A DNA stretch of 64,000 nucleotides, taken from NCBI RefSeq assembly GCF_014650895.1, contig NZ_BMVV01000008.1, positions 186,001 through 250,000 of the forward strand. Direction: 5' to 3'. Under the pieces are notes generated by a model that saw only the letters and a program-made list of their open reading frames with translations, searched no databases and was not told where the DNA came from. Positions 53,322 to 64,000 of the stretch are shown here, in pieces. Position 1 is the first letter of the stretch. The number at the start of each line of letters is the position of its first letter. The translations under genes were made by a program, and so were the position numbers. The DNA comes from Streptomyces omiyaensis. Lineage in GTDB: Bacteria > Actinomycetota > Actinomycetes > Streptomycetales > Streptomycetaceae.

Positions 53322-54753
53322 GCATGAGCGTAGCAGTGTGGCCGAATTGGCGGAATCCCTGAAAGCGGAGCTCGACCGCTACTCTCCCGGTGGAAAGCTG
53401 CCGTCGAGCCGCGCCCTGGTCGAGCGCTACCGGGTCTCCCCGGTGACCGTCACCCGCGCCCTCGCCCGGCTGGCCGCCGAGGGGCTGGTCGTCACCCGTC
53501 CGGGCGCCGGCGCCTTCAAGGCCGGGACCCGCCCGCCCGCCACGGCCGGAGACACCTCCTGGCAGGAGCTGGCCCTCAGCGCCGACGCCGCCGCCGAGCT
53601 CGTCCCCCGCGCCGTCGACGCCTCCGGCGTCCTCGTCACCCTCGCCGCGCCCCCGTCCGGCGTCATCGAGTTCAACGGCGGCTACCTCCACCCCTCCCTC
53701 CAGCCCGAGCGGGCCCTCTCCGCGGCCCTCGCCCGGGCCGGCCGCCGCCCCGGCGCCTGGGGCAGGCCGCCCACCGACGGCCTCACCGACCTGCGCGAGT
53801 GGTTCGCCCGCGAGATCGGCGGCGGCGTCACCGGTGCCGAGGTCCTCATCACCGCGGGCGGCCAGTCCGCCCTCACCACCGCCCTGCGCGCGCTCGCCGC
53901 GCCCGGCACGCCCGTGCTCGTCGAGTCGCCCACGTACCCCGGCATGCTCGCCGTCGCCCGCGCCGCCGGACTGCGCCCGGTGCCCGTCCCCACCGACGCC
54001 GACGGCCTCCGCCCCGATCTCCTCGAAGCCGCCTTCCGCGCGACCGGTGCCCGCGTCCTGGTCTGCCAGCCGCTCTTCCAGAACCCCACCGGCGCCCTGC
54101 TCCCGCCGGACCGCCGCCGCGAGGCCGTCCGCATCGCCCGCGCCGCCGGGGCCTTCGTCGTCGAGGACGACTTCGCCCGCCGGCTCGTCCACGAGGACGC
54201 CGCGCCCCTGCCGCCGACGCTCGCCGCCGACGACCCCGACGGCGTCGTCGTCCACGTCTGCTCCCTCACCAAGATCACCTCGGCGAGTCTCCGCGTCGGC
54301 GCCCTCGCCGCCCGGGGCCCGGTCCTCGAACGCCTCCGCGCCATCCAGGTCGTCGACAGCTTCTTCGTCCCCCGCCCCCTCCAGGAGGCCGCCCTCGAAC
54401 TCGTCGGCTCCCCGGCCTGGCCCCGTCACCTGAGGACCGTCTCCCAGGAGCTGAAGGCCCGCCGCGACACCCTCGCCGCCGCCGTCGCCCTCCGGCTCCC
54501 CGAACTGTCCCTGCCCCACGTGCCCTCCGGCGGCCACCACCTCTGGCTCCGCCTCCCCGACACCCTCCCCGAGGCCGCCCTGCTCGCCGCCGCGCTCCGC
54601 GCGGGCGTCACGGCGGCCCCCGGCCGGCCCTACTTCTGCGCCGAACCCCCGGCCGGCCACATCCGGCTGAGTTTCGCGGGTGTGGCCGGGCCCACGGAGA
54701 TCGCGGAGGGCGTCCGCAGGCTCCGGACCGCCATGGACGAACTCCTTCCGTGA
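53320..54753 (+). CDS. MocR-type regulator: GntR HTH fused to aminotransferase-like domain
   Basis: 477 residues. The GntR winged helix is at about 8-70 (KLPSSRALVERYRVSPVTVTR). The fold-type I aminotransferase domain begins near 110, with FQNPTGALLPPDRR, VVEDDF and the PLP lysine Lys318 in VCSLTKITSASLRVG. MocR proteins sense PLP or amino acids and control divergent transport or biosynthesis genes. ATG 53320 leaves no room for a ribosome site, consistent with a leaderless transcript. Partner: the divergent EamA exporter. Confidence 0.92.
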
Positions 54754-54843
54754 CCCCGGGCGGGCCGCCGCGGCGCACGGGGCCGCCGCGGCGGCCGGGA
54801 AAACCCGCCTGACACATGCCGGACCCCCTGGCATCCTGCGCCC

Positions 54844-55308
54844 ATGAGCGAGACCACCGCCTCCGTACCCGTCTCCGCGCCCGTCCTCCGGCACGGGGCG
54901 TACGAGATCTCCGCCGACCCGGCCCGCCTCGACGCCGCCCGGGTCCACCACTGGCTCTCCACGGACGCGTACTGGGCCCTCGGCCGACCTCGGGAGAAGC
55001 AGGACCGGGCCATCGCCGGCTCGCTCAACTTCGGCGCCTACCACCGCGACACCGGCGAGATGGCCGCCTACGCGCGCGTGGTCACCGACTACGCCACCTT
55101 CGCCTGGCTCTGCGACGTCTACGTCGACCGGCCGGCCCGCGGCACCGGCCTCGGCACCGCCCTCGCCTCCGCCGTCCGCGACCACCTGGAGCCGTACGGG
55201 CTCCGCCGGATCATGCTCGCCACCGCCGACGCCCACGGCGTCTACGAGAAGGTCGGATTCACGCCACTGCAGAATCCGGACAAGTGGATGGCTCTCGGAC
55301 AGCAGTGA
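54844..55308 (+). CDS. GNAT-family N-acetyltransferase
   Basis: 154 residues. The acetyl-CoA loop is seen as PARGTGLGTALASAV (R/Q-x-x-G-x-G), after the central strand FAWLCDVYVDRP, and the C-terminus contains ADAHGVYEKVGFTPL. The substrate is unknown. A CATCCT sequence 6 nt before the ATG hints at a leaderless start. The phosphatase-like gene follows 68 bp later. Confidence 0.88.
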   Translation: MSETTASVPVSAPVLRHGAYEISADPARLDAARVHHWLSTDAYWALGRPREKQDRAIAGSLNFGAYHRDTGEMAAYARVVTDYATFAWLCDVYVDRPARGTGLGTALASAVRDHLEPYGLRRIMLATADAHGVYEKVGFTPLQNPDKWMALGQQ

Positions 55309-55376
55309 ACCGGGGCCTCCCGGTCCCCCTCACCCGCCCCTTGACCCGGCGCCCCACCGGCCTCACGATCGCGGCC

Positions 55377-55964
55377 ATGGGTCTTCGGGTCACGCTGGTC
55401 GCGGCGGCGCGCAGTTCCTCCCTGCTCGCCGAACGCTTCGACGACGACCGGCCGCTCGACGAGGCCGGCTGGTACGAGGTGCAGCAGGCCGCGCCCGCGC
55501 TCCTCCCGCTCGGCGCGGCCGAACTGCGCTACTGCTCCCCGACGCCGCGCAGCCGCGCCACCGGCACCGCGCTCGGCTTCGCCCCGCTCGCCCAGCCCGC
55601 CCTCCGCGACTGCGACATGGGCCGCTGGCGCGGCCTCACCCTCGCCGAGGTCGCCGCGCTCGAACCGGCCGCCGTCGACGCCTGGCTCGCCGACGCCCGC
55701 TCCGCCCCGCACGGCGGCGAACCCCTCCTCGCCTTCATCTCCCGCGTCGGCGGCTGGCTCGACACCCGCCCCGGCGACGACGACACCACGACCACCGTCG
55801 TCGCCGTCGCCGAGCCGTCCGTGGTCCGCGCCGCCCTCGTCTACGCCCTCCGGGCCGCCCCCGCCACCTACTGGAGCGTCGACGTGCGCCCGCTGTCCAC
55901 GGTCACCCTCGTCGGCCGCCCCGGCGCCTGGCACCTCCACCTGGACGCCGCCGCCCTCCGCTGA
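55377..55964 (+). CDS. histidine phosphatase superfamily protein lacking both catalytic histidines
   Basis: 195 residues with the branch-1 (phosphoglycerate mutase-like) layout. At the N-terminus, where LVRHGE is expected, the sequence is LVAAARSSS, so the nucleophilic His is gone. The second Arg (SPTPRSRATGTALG) and CDMGRWRGLTLAE are present. Near the C-terminus, the expected His of the SHG-type motif is replaced in VAVAEPSVVRAAL. It is therefore probably not a phosphatase; ligand binding is possible. ATG 55377 is used; upstream in-frame sequence overlaps the GNAT gene. Confidence 0.8.
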   Translation: MGLRVTLVAAARSSSLLAERFDDDRPLDEAGWYEVQQAAPALLPLGAAELRYCSPTPRSRATGTALGFAPLAQPALRDCDMGRWRGLTLAEVAALEPAAVDAWLADARSAPHGGEPLLAFISRVGGWLDTRPGDDDTTTTVVAVAEPSVVRAALVYALRAAPATYWSVDVRPLSTVTLVGRPGAWHLHLDAAALR

Positions 55965-56078
55965 GCCCGGCCCGGTCACGACCGCACGCCGCTCCCGTAC
56001 GGCACCCGGTGCCCGCGGGCTCCGGACGGCGCGGTCGCGGCGGCCCGGCCGGAGCCGAGCGGCTAGCCTGGGGGCACG

Positions 56079-57239
56079 ATGAACCGTTTGACCACGCCAT
56101 GGGGCGACGTCACCCTCACCCGCCACCCCGAGGACCCGCGCGATCCGCTGCGCGCCTGGGACGCGGCCGACGAGTACCTCCTGAACCACCTGGCCGAGAC
56201 CGGCACCGACCTCTCCGGCACCGTCGCCGTCCTCGGCGACCGCTGGGGCGCCCTCGTCACCGCCCTGCGCGCCGCCGGGACCGGGGAACTCGTCCAGATC
56301 TCCGACTCCTACCTCGGCCGCGAGGCCACCCGCGCCAACCTCGCGCGGGCCGGGGCCGCCCCCGACGCCGTCGGGCTCCTCACCACCCAGGACCCGCCGC
56401 CCGCGCGGATCGACGTCCTCCTCGTCCGCGTCCCCAAGAGCCTCGCGCTCCTGGAGGACCAGCTGCACCGGCTCGCCCCCGCCGTGCACGAGGGCACCGT
56501 CGTCGTCGGCACCGGCATGGTCAAGGAGATCCACACCTCGACCCTCACCCTCTTCGAGCGGATCCTCGGCCCCACCCGCACCTCCCTCGCGGTCAAGAAG
56601 GCCCGGCTGATCCACACCACCCCCGACCCGGCCGCCGCGCCCGGACCGAATCCCTGGCCGTACCGGTACGCCCTCCCCGCCGACACCCCCGCGCCCGGGC
56701 TGGCCGGCCGCACGGTCGTCAACCAGGCGGGCGTCTTCTGCGCCGACCGCCTCGACATCGGCACCCGCTTCCTCCTCGGCCACCTGCCCCGCGACCTCGG
56801 CCACGCGCGCGTCGCCGACCTCGGCTGCGGCAACGGCGTCGTCGGCCTCGCGGTGGCCCTCGCGGAGCCCGACGCCGAACTGCTCCTCACCGACGAGTCG
56901 TACCAGGCGGTCGCCTCCGCCGAGGAGAACCTCCGCACCCACGCGGGGGACGGCCACAAGGCCGTGTTCGCGGTCGGCGACGGGCTCGCGGACGTCCCCG
57001 CCGACTCCCTCGACCTCGTCCTCAACAACCCGCCCTTCCACAACCACCAGGCGACCACCGACCGCACCGCGCGCCGGATGTTCTCCGACGCGCGACGGGC
57101 GCTGAGCCCCGGCGGCGAACTGTGGGTCGTGGGCAACCGCCACCTCGGCTACCACGTCACCCTCCGCCGCATCTTCGGCAACAGCGAACTGGTCGCGAGC
57201 GACCCGAAGTTCGTGGTGCTCAGGGCGGTCAAGCGCTGA
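56079..57239 (+). CDS. RlmG/RsmC-like rRNA guanine-N2 methyltransferase
   Basis: 386 residues with two tandem Rossmann-like domains. The N-terminal one (about 1-190) is degenerate. The C-terminal one binds SAM, with VADLGCGNGVVGLAVA, LLTDESYQAV and the catalytic VLNNPPFHNHQA. This layout matches RlmG, which methylates G1835 of 23S rRNA, and RsmC. A TAGCCT box at 56064-56069 lies 9 nt before the ATG, so the leader is very short. It is a single gene. Confidence 0.88.
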   Translation: MNRLTTPWGDVTLTRHPEDPRDPLRAWDAADEYLLNHLAETGTDLSGTVAVLGDRWGALVTALRAAGTGELVQISDSYLGREATRANLARAGAAPDAVGLLTTQDPPPARIDVLLVRVPKSLALLEDQLHRLAPAVHEGTVVVGTGMVKEIHTSTLTLFERILGPTRTSLAVKKARLIHTTPDPAAAPGPNPWPYRYALPADTPAPGLAGRTVVNQAGVFCADRLDIGTRFLLGHLPRDLGHARVADLGCGNGVVGLAVALAEPDAELLLTDESYQAVASAEENLRTHAGDGHKAVFAVGDGLADVPADSLDLVLNNPPFHNHQATTDRTARRMFSDARRALSPGGELWVVGNRHLGYHVTLRRIFGNSELVASDPKFVVLRAVKR

Positions 57240-57507
57240 CGGCGCGGGGGAGCGGCGGGGCTTGACCCTGACGCGCGGGTCAGGGGCTACGGGCCCGGCC
57301 GGCCCGCCCGTCTCCCCCGGAGCCCGCCAGGCCCACCCGCCGCGCGATCCGGCCGCCCACCCGCCCCACGCGCGGACCGCCCGGCCCCGGCCGCCACGGC
57401 CCCGTCACCACCGTCCGGCCCGCCCCCGGGCCGGACGAACTCCTCGTGCGGAACCGCTGGTTCGCCGTGGCACCCGCCCTGTGGACCCTGATCGGCGGCG
57501 GGGCGGT
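57240..57507 (+). other. gap with a possible short coding remnant
   Basis: From about 57398 a plus-strand frame reads with strong G/C third positions: GPVTTVRPAPGPDELLVRN, then RWFAVAPALWTLIGGGAV. GTG 57446 could start it. It then runs on opposite the M48 gene without meaning. It may be a gene fragment or noise. Confidence 0.3.
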
Positions 57508-58806
57508 TCAGCCGCGCAGCAGCTCGCGGGCGACCAGGCGGCGGACCTCGTCGAACTCCGCGTCGACGCGCGCGGCCCGCTCGGCGTCCAGCTCGACCCG
57601 GGGAGCGTGCTCCTCGCCGCCGCTGAGCAGCCGGTGCCGCAGGTGCGTCGGCGGGTGGGTGCTGTCGACCGAGTGCCCCCGCAGCTCACCGACCCGGCGC
57701 AGGCGTTCGTACTCGCTCGCGGGGACGGCGGCGGCCCGTTCGGCGTGCCGTCGCCACAGCCCCTCGACGGCGTCCTCGTGGCGGCTGCCGTTCCGCCGGG
57801 TGCGCGCCGCGATCGTCTCCCGGCGCAGCGAGCCGACGAGGATCTCGGCGCAGAGCAGGCGGTCGGTCACCCCGGCCGCCGCCTTCGAGCCGCCGACCCG
57901 GGCGGCGGCCTCGTCGGCCAGGTACTCGGAGCGCTGCGACCCCCGCAGGGTGAGGTGGTCCAGGAGGGTCGTGACGCCTTCGACGGCGAGCCGGGGCAGT
58001 GCCGTCGACAGGTTGACGAGGTCGTCGAGGAGGGAGGCGGAGGGCTGCGGGGCCAGTGCGTACGCCCAGGTGTCCAGCGACCGGAAGGCGTGGGAGACGA
58101 GGAGGAGGTGCCGGGTGTCGTGGTGCGCGTAGTGCCCGAACTCGTGGCCGAGGAGGGCGATCCGCTCCTGCGGGGCGAGCGCCTCCCAGAGGCCGAGGCC
58201 CACGGTCAGGACGCGCCGCTGCCGGACGCCGCAGGTGTGGACGGAGGCGTTGACGTCGGCGTCGACCACCACGGCCGCCACGCCCGTGGTGCCGACCGCC
58301 CCGGCGACCTCGTCGAGGAGCGCGAAGAGCTCCGGGGCGTCCGGGCGGCGCAGGACGGGTCGGTCGGCGGTCTCCTTCCGGAGGCTGCCGAAGCGGGGGC
58401 GGAGCACCAGGGCGACGACGAGCGGCACCGCGCCGAGGAACGGCACGAGGCCCTCGCCCGCCACGATCATCGCGATGCCGCCCGCGAGGAGCGCGAGGGT
58501 GATGCCGTGCACGGCCAGGGCGAGGCCCGTGGCGAGCAGGGCGGAGCCGCTGCGTCCGGTCCGGCCGGTGGCGCCGTCCCGGCCTCCGGCCGCGGTGAGG
58601 TCGGCGAAGAGCTGTTCGCCGTAGCGGCGGGCGAGGCGCCGCCGGGCCTGCTCGATCCGGCCGGTGGGCTCCTCGGCGGCACCGGGGTCGGTGTTCCAGC
58701 CGCAGCCGGCGCACCAGGCGACGTACGCGCCGCCGCCGGTCAGGGCGGTGCCGCAGTCGGGGCAGGCGGTGTCGGCCGCCCGCCGTTCGTCGATCGCCTC
58801 GGTCAT
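57508..58806 (-). CDS. M48-family zinc metalloprotease with N-terminal zinc ribbon
   Basis: 432 residues. Cys15, Cys18, Cys32 and Cys35 form a zinc ribbon (CPDCG and CAGCG). Two hydrophobic segments lie at about 88-136. The protease motif is LLGHEFGHYAHHD (His221, Glu222, His225), with the third ligand probably Glu in RSEYLADEAAA. It resembles HtpX/Ste24-like membrane proteases. ATG 58806 has GGGGGG 8 nt upstream; GTG 58821 is an alternative. Confidence 0.88.
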   Translation of the reverse strand: MTEAIDERRAADTACPDCGTALTGGGAYVAWCAGCGWNTDPGAAEEPTGRIEQARRRLARRYGEQLFADLTAAGGRDGATGRTGRSGSALLATGLALAVHGITLALLAGGIAMIVAGEGLVPFLGAVPLVVALVLRPRFGSLRKETADRPVLRRPDAPELFALLDEVAGAVGTTGVAAVVVDADVNASVHTCGVRQRRVLTVGLGLWEALAPQERIALLGHEFGHYAHHDTRHLLLVSHAFRSLDTWAYALAPQPSASLLDDLVNLSTALPRLAVEGVTTLLDHLTLRGSQRSEYLADEAAARVGGSKAAAGVTDRLLCAEILVGSLRRETIAARTRRNGSRHEDAVEGLWRRHAERAAAVPASEYERLRRVGELRGHSVDSTHPPTHLRHRLLSGGEEHAPRVELDAERAARVDAEFDEVRRLVARELLRG

Positions 58807-58969
58807 GGTGGTACCCCCCACCGGGGCGGGCCGCGGCGGCGGTCCTCCCCCTCGTGCTCGTGCTCCGGTGTGTCCTGACCCGCGCGTCCCTGCCGCACGC
58901 GTGGGTGGGGACGACTTTAGGCCAGGGGGAGGGCGCGGGGCCCGGCCGTTCCGGCGGGGGAGGGGCGGG

Positions 58970-59416
58970 TCAGCCCTCCAGCGCCGCCAGTTCCCGGTCG
59001 GCGCGGTCGGCGACGAGGGCGAGGACGCGGCCGGCGGCGGCCAGGTCCTCGGCCGGGATGCCGGCCCAGACGCGGGCGGAGAGGGGACCGGACTCGGCGG
59101 CGACGGTGGTGAGCAGCGAGCGTCCTGCCTCCGTGGGGAGCAGGTGGGGGCCGTCCGCGGCGAGCAGCTCCCTGGCGCGCAGGGCGTCGAGGGCGGCGCG
59201 GGCGTCGGCGGGGTCGCCCTTGACGGCGGCGCGGACCCGGGCGACCAGGCCGTCCGGGGTCTGCGGGGACTCGGCGGTGACGGCCGCGCGCAGCGCGACC
59301 TGCTCCAGGAAGGTGGCGCCGTGCCGGGCGAGGACGTGCTCCAGCAGGCCCCGGGCCGCGTAGTGGGCCAGGCCGAGCATGCGGGCGTCGGCGACGGGCG
59401 AGGCGGTGGTGGTCAT
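58970..59416 (-). CDS. MarR-like winged-helix protein
   Basis: 148 residues, mostly helical, with a winged-helix-like stretch (ALRAAVTAESPQTPDGLVARV, then ALDALRARELLAADG, LLPTEAGRSLL) and flanking dimer helices, as in MarR proteins, though the recognition helix is degenerate. Its ATG overlaps the stop of the upstream MarR gene (ATGA), so the two are made together. It may modulate that regulator or bind DNA with it. The family call is by pattern only. Confidence 0.75.
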   Translation of the reverse strand: MTTTASPVADARMLGLAHYAARGLLEHVLARHGATFLEQVALRAAVTAESPQTPDGLVARVRAAVKGDPADARAALDALRARELLAADGPHLLPTEAGRSLLTTVAAESGPLSARVWAGIPAEDLAAAGRVLALVADRADRELAALEG

Positions 59417-59925
59417 GGTGTTGCCCCCTGGGTGGTCGGGCCGGCGGTGGTGCCGGTGGTCTCGGGTGCGGAGGGAGTGAGAGGGACGTCGAGCAGGGTT
59501 CCGAGCTCCTCGGTGAACGCGGCGGTCCGTGCCCCGTCCCGTCCCCCCAGCGGTTCGAGGAGCTGCTCCAGCAGGTCCTGCACCACGCCGACGGCCCGCC
59601 GTGCGGCGGCCCGGCCCTCCTCGGTGAGGGCGAGCCGGACGGCGCGCGGGTCGCGGGGGTCGCGGGCGCGCTCGACCAGACCGGCCGACTCCAGGGAGCG
59701 GGCCAGCTTGGAGACGTACAGCGCCTCCAGGCCGGTGTGGTCGGCGAGCTGCCGCTGGCTGGGCCGCTCGCCGGTGCGCCCCATGCCGTGCAACGACGCG
59801 ACCAGGACGTACTGCGCGTGGGTGAGGCCCAGCGGGGCCAGTGCGCGGTCGACCGCGACCCGCCACTTGTTGGCGAGCCGCCACACCAGGAATCCGGCCG
59901 TGGGGCCGGGGGGAACCTTGCTCAT
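59413..59925 (-). CDS. MarR-family transcriptional regulator
   Basis: 170 residues. The winged HTH is clear: THAQYVLVASLHGMG, PSQRQLADHTGLEALYVSKLA, then the wing ARDPRDPRAVRLALTEEG. N- and C-terminal helices form the dimer interface. A perfect palindrome lies 13 bp upstream of its start. Such regulators respond to phenolic or drug-like ligands. It is coupled to the second MarR-like gene and may also affect the divergent arginine operon promoter region 110 bp away, though this is a guess. Confidence 0.92.
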   Translation of the reverse strand: MSKVPPGPTAGFLVWRLANKWRVAVDRALAPLGLTHAQYVLVASLHGMGRTGERPSQRQLADHTGLEALYVSKLARSLESAGLVERARDPRDPRAVRLALTEEGRAAARRAVGVVQDLLEQLLEPLGGRDGARTAAFTEELGTLLDVPLTPSAPETTGTTAGPTTQGATP

Positions 59926-59927
59926 GA

Positions 59928-62277
<2,350 letters not shown>

Positions 62278-62281
<4 letters not shown>

Positions 62282-63183
62282 GCAACGCCACGCGGAAGCA
62301 CACCGCCCTCCCGAAGGCCCAGACGTTGATCGAGGCCCTGCCCTGGCTCACCCGCCACCACGGCAAGACCGTCGTCATCAAGTTCGGCGGCAACGCCATG
62401 GTCGACGAGGAGCTGAAGGCCGCCTTCGCCCAGGACGTCGTCTTCCTGCGCCACGCCGGCCTCAAGCCGGTCGTCGTGCACGGCGGCGGCCCCCAGATCA
62501 GCGCCGCCCTCGACCGGCACGGCATCGTCAGCGAGTTCAAGGCGGGCCTGCGGGTCACCACCGAGGACGCCATGGACGTCGTGCGGATGGTCCTCGCCGG
62601 CCAGGTCCAGCGCGAGCTCGTCGGGCTGCTCAACCAGCACGGCCCGCTCGCCGTCGGCCTCACCGGCGAGGACGCCCACACCATCACCGCCACCAAGCAC
62701 CTGCCCGAGATCGCCGGCGAACGCGTCGACATCGGCCGGGTCGGCGAGATCACCGCCATCGACACCGGCGCCATCCAGGCGCTCCTGGAGGACGGCCGCA
62801 TCCCGGTCGTCTCCTCCATCGCCCGCTCCCAGGACGACGGACATGTCTACAACGTCAATGCTGATACGGCGGCTGCGGCACTCGCTGCGGCGCTGGGCGC
62901 CGAGACCCTGATGGTCCTGACCGACGTCGAGGGCCTCTACGAGGACTGGCCGAACAGCGACGAGGTCATCAGCAGGCTCACCGCGAGCCAGCTGGAGAAG
63001 CTGCTGCCCGACCTCTCCAGCGGCATGGTCCCCAAGATGGAGGGCTGCCTGCACGCCGTCCGCAACGGCGTCACCACCGCCCGCGTCATCGACGGGCGGG
63101 TCCAGCACTCCATCCTGCTGGAGATCTTCACCGACGAGGGCATCGGCACGATGGTCGTGCCGGACGGACAGGGGGAAGCATGA
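62278..63183 (+). CDS. argB: acetylglutamate kinase
   Basis: 301 residues. The amino acid kinase fold shows [36 protein letters not shown] and [11 protein letters not shown]. It phosphorylates N-acetylglutamate, the usual arginine-inhibited step. The N-terminal helix of about 20 residues before the first strand is the type linked to arginine-sensitive hexamers. Overlaps argJ and argD by 4 bp each. Confidence 0.96.
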
Positions 63184-64000
63184 GCAACGAACAGCTGACC
63201 GGCCGGTGGCAGGGCTCGCTCATGGACAACTACGGCACCCCGCGCCTGGCCCTGGTCCGCGGCGAGGGCGCCACCGTCTGGGACGCCGACGGCAAGGCCT
63301 ACCTGGACTTCGTCGGCGGCATCGCGGTCAACGCCCTCGGCCACGCCCACCCGGCGGTCGTCGAGGCCGTCACCCGCCAGATCCAGAGCCTCGGCCACGT
63401 CTCCAACCTCTTCGTCGCCGAGCCGCCCGTCGCCCTCGCCGAACGGCTCCTCTCGCTCTTCGGCCGCCCGGGCAGGGTCTTCTTCTGCAACTCCGGCGCC
63501 GAGGCCAACGAGGCCGCGTTCAAGATCGGCCGGCTCACCGGCCGGAGCCACGTGGTCGCCACCGAGGGCGGCTTCCACGGCCGCACCATGGGCGCCCTCG
63601 CGCTCACCGGCCAGCCCGGCAAGCAGGCACCCTTCCTGCCGCTGCCCGGCGACGTCACCCACGTCCCGTACGGCGACGCGGAGGCGCTGCGCGCCGCCGT
63701 CACCGAGGAGACGGCCCTCGTCGTCATCGAGCCCATCCAGGGCGAGAACGGCGTCGTCGTCCCGCCGCCCGGCTACCTCAAGGCGGCCCGCGAGATCACC
63801 CGCGCCACCGGCACCCTCCTCGTCCTCGACGAGGTCCAGACCGGCATCGGCCGCTGCGGCCACTGGTTCGAGCACCAGGCCCACGAGGGCGTCGACCCCG
63901 ACGTCGTCACCCTCGCCAAGGGCCTCGGCGGCGGGCTCCCGCTCGGCGCCACCGTCGCCTTCGGCGCGGCCGCCGACCTCTTCGCCCCCGGCCACCACGG
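63180..64000 (+). CDS. argD: acetylornithine aminotransferase, cut by the window edge
   Basis: The first 273 codons are present. The PLP enzyme converts N-acetylglutamate semialdehyde to N-acetylornithine. Visible are [68 protein letters not shown] and the PLP lysine in [13 protein letters not shown] 63180 overlaps the argB stop. The C-terminal third and any argR gene lie beyond the window. Confidence 0.95.
   Translation, partial: MSNEQLTGRWQGSLMDNYGTPRLALVRGEGATVWDADGKAYLDFVGGIAVNALGHAHPAVVEAVTRQIQSLGHVSNLFVAEPPVALAERLLSLFGRPGRVFFCNSGAEANEAAFKIGRLTGRSHVVATEGGFHGRTMGALALTGQPGKQAPFLPLPGDVTHVPYGDAEALRAAVTEETALVVIEPIQGENGVVVPPPGYLKAAREITRATGTLLVLDEVQTGIGRCGHWFEHQAHEGVDPDVVTLAKGLGGGLPLGATVAFGAAADLFAPGHH

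Overview
The window is a gene-dense, very GC-rich actinobacterial chromosome segment, almost certainly from Streptomyces. The signs are G/C-dominated third codon positions, frequent GTG starts, many GTGA/ATGA stop-start overlaps, HrdB-type -10 boxes (TAGGCT, TAGAGT, TATAGT), a DmdR-like iron box, and the proteasome-accessory pafA-pafB-pafC genes next to tatA-tatC-helY. I see no insertion sequence, prophage, CRISPR array, tRNA or rRNA. It reads as conserved chromosome core with lineage-specific regulators and transporters between housekeeping blocks.

Layout. 1-9.7 kb: end of pafA, two FKBP prolyl isomerases, pafB, pafC, a small zinc-ribbon protein, a small membrane protein, tatA, tatC, a lipid kinase and helY. 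9.8-16.1 kb: a cytochrome P450; an ADP-ribosylglycohydrolase coupled to a membrane protein and divergent from a MerR regulator with a striking double palindrome between them; an iron-box siderophore-interacting protein; a 5'-3' exonuclease. 16.1-23.1 kb: a glycine betaine-type ABC importer (ATPase, then fused permease/binding protein), an XRE-cupin regulator coupled to a BtuF-like cytoplasmic protein, and a TDT transporter divergent from LysR.

23.2-32.7 kb is a catabolic island: YtcJ-type amidohydrolase, TetR, NCS1 permease, gamma-glutamyl amide hydrolase (class-I amidotransferase fold), FadR-type GntR, GlnA4-like glutamine synthetase, aldehyde dehydrogenase and SDR. Together these can take up an amine, gamma-glutamylate it, oxidise it to a gamma-glutamyl acid and release glutamate, as proposed for ethanolamine use in S. 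coelicolor. A D-threonine aldolase-like enzyme follows, then a proline-rich membrane protein coupled to a membrane-anchored mycosin-like protease, then SseB.

37.7-46 kb: DUF1844, then infC-rpmI-rplT behind a structured leader with a terminator, with infC apparently starting at AUC; a SPOUT rRNA methyltransferase, a soluble histidine kinase, and pheS-pheT. 46-60 kb: SpoIIE-type phosphatase, TPR-like regulator, NUDIX, 3-hydroxybutyryl-CoA dehydrogenase, Tat-exported GHL10-like protein, DUF1918, a DMT exporter and a MocR regulator that overlap at their start codons, GNAT, a histidine-phosphatase-like protein lacking catalytic histidines, an RlmG-like methyltransferase, an M48 peptidase and a coupled MarR pair. 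The window ends in the arginine operon argC-argJ-argB-argD, argD being cut by the edge.
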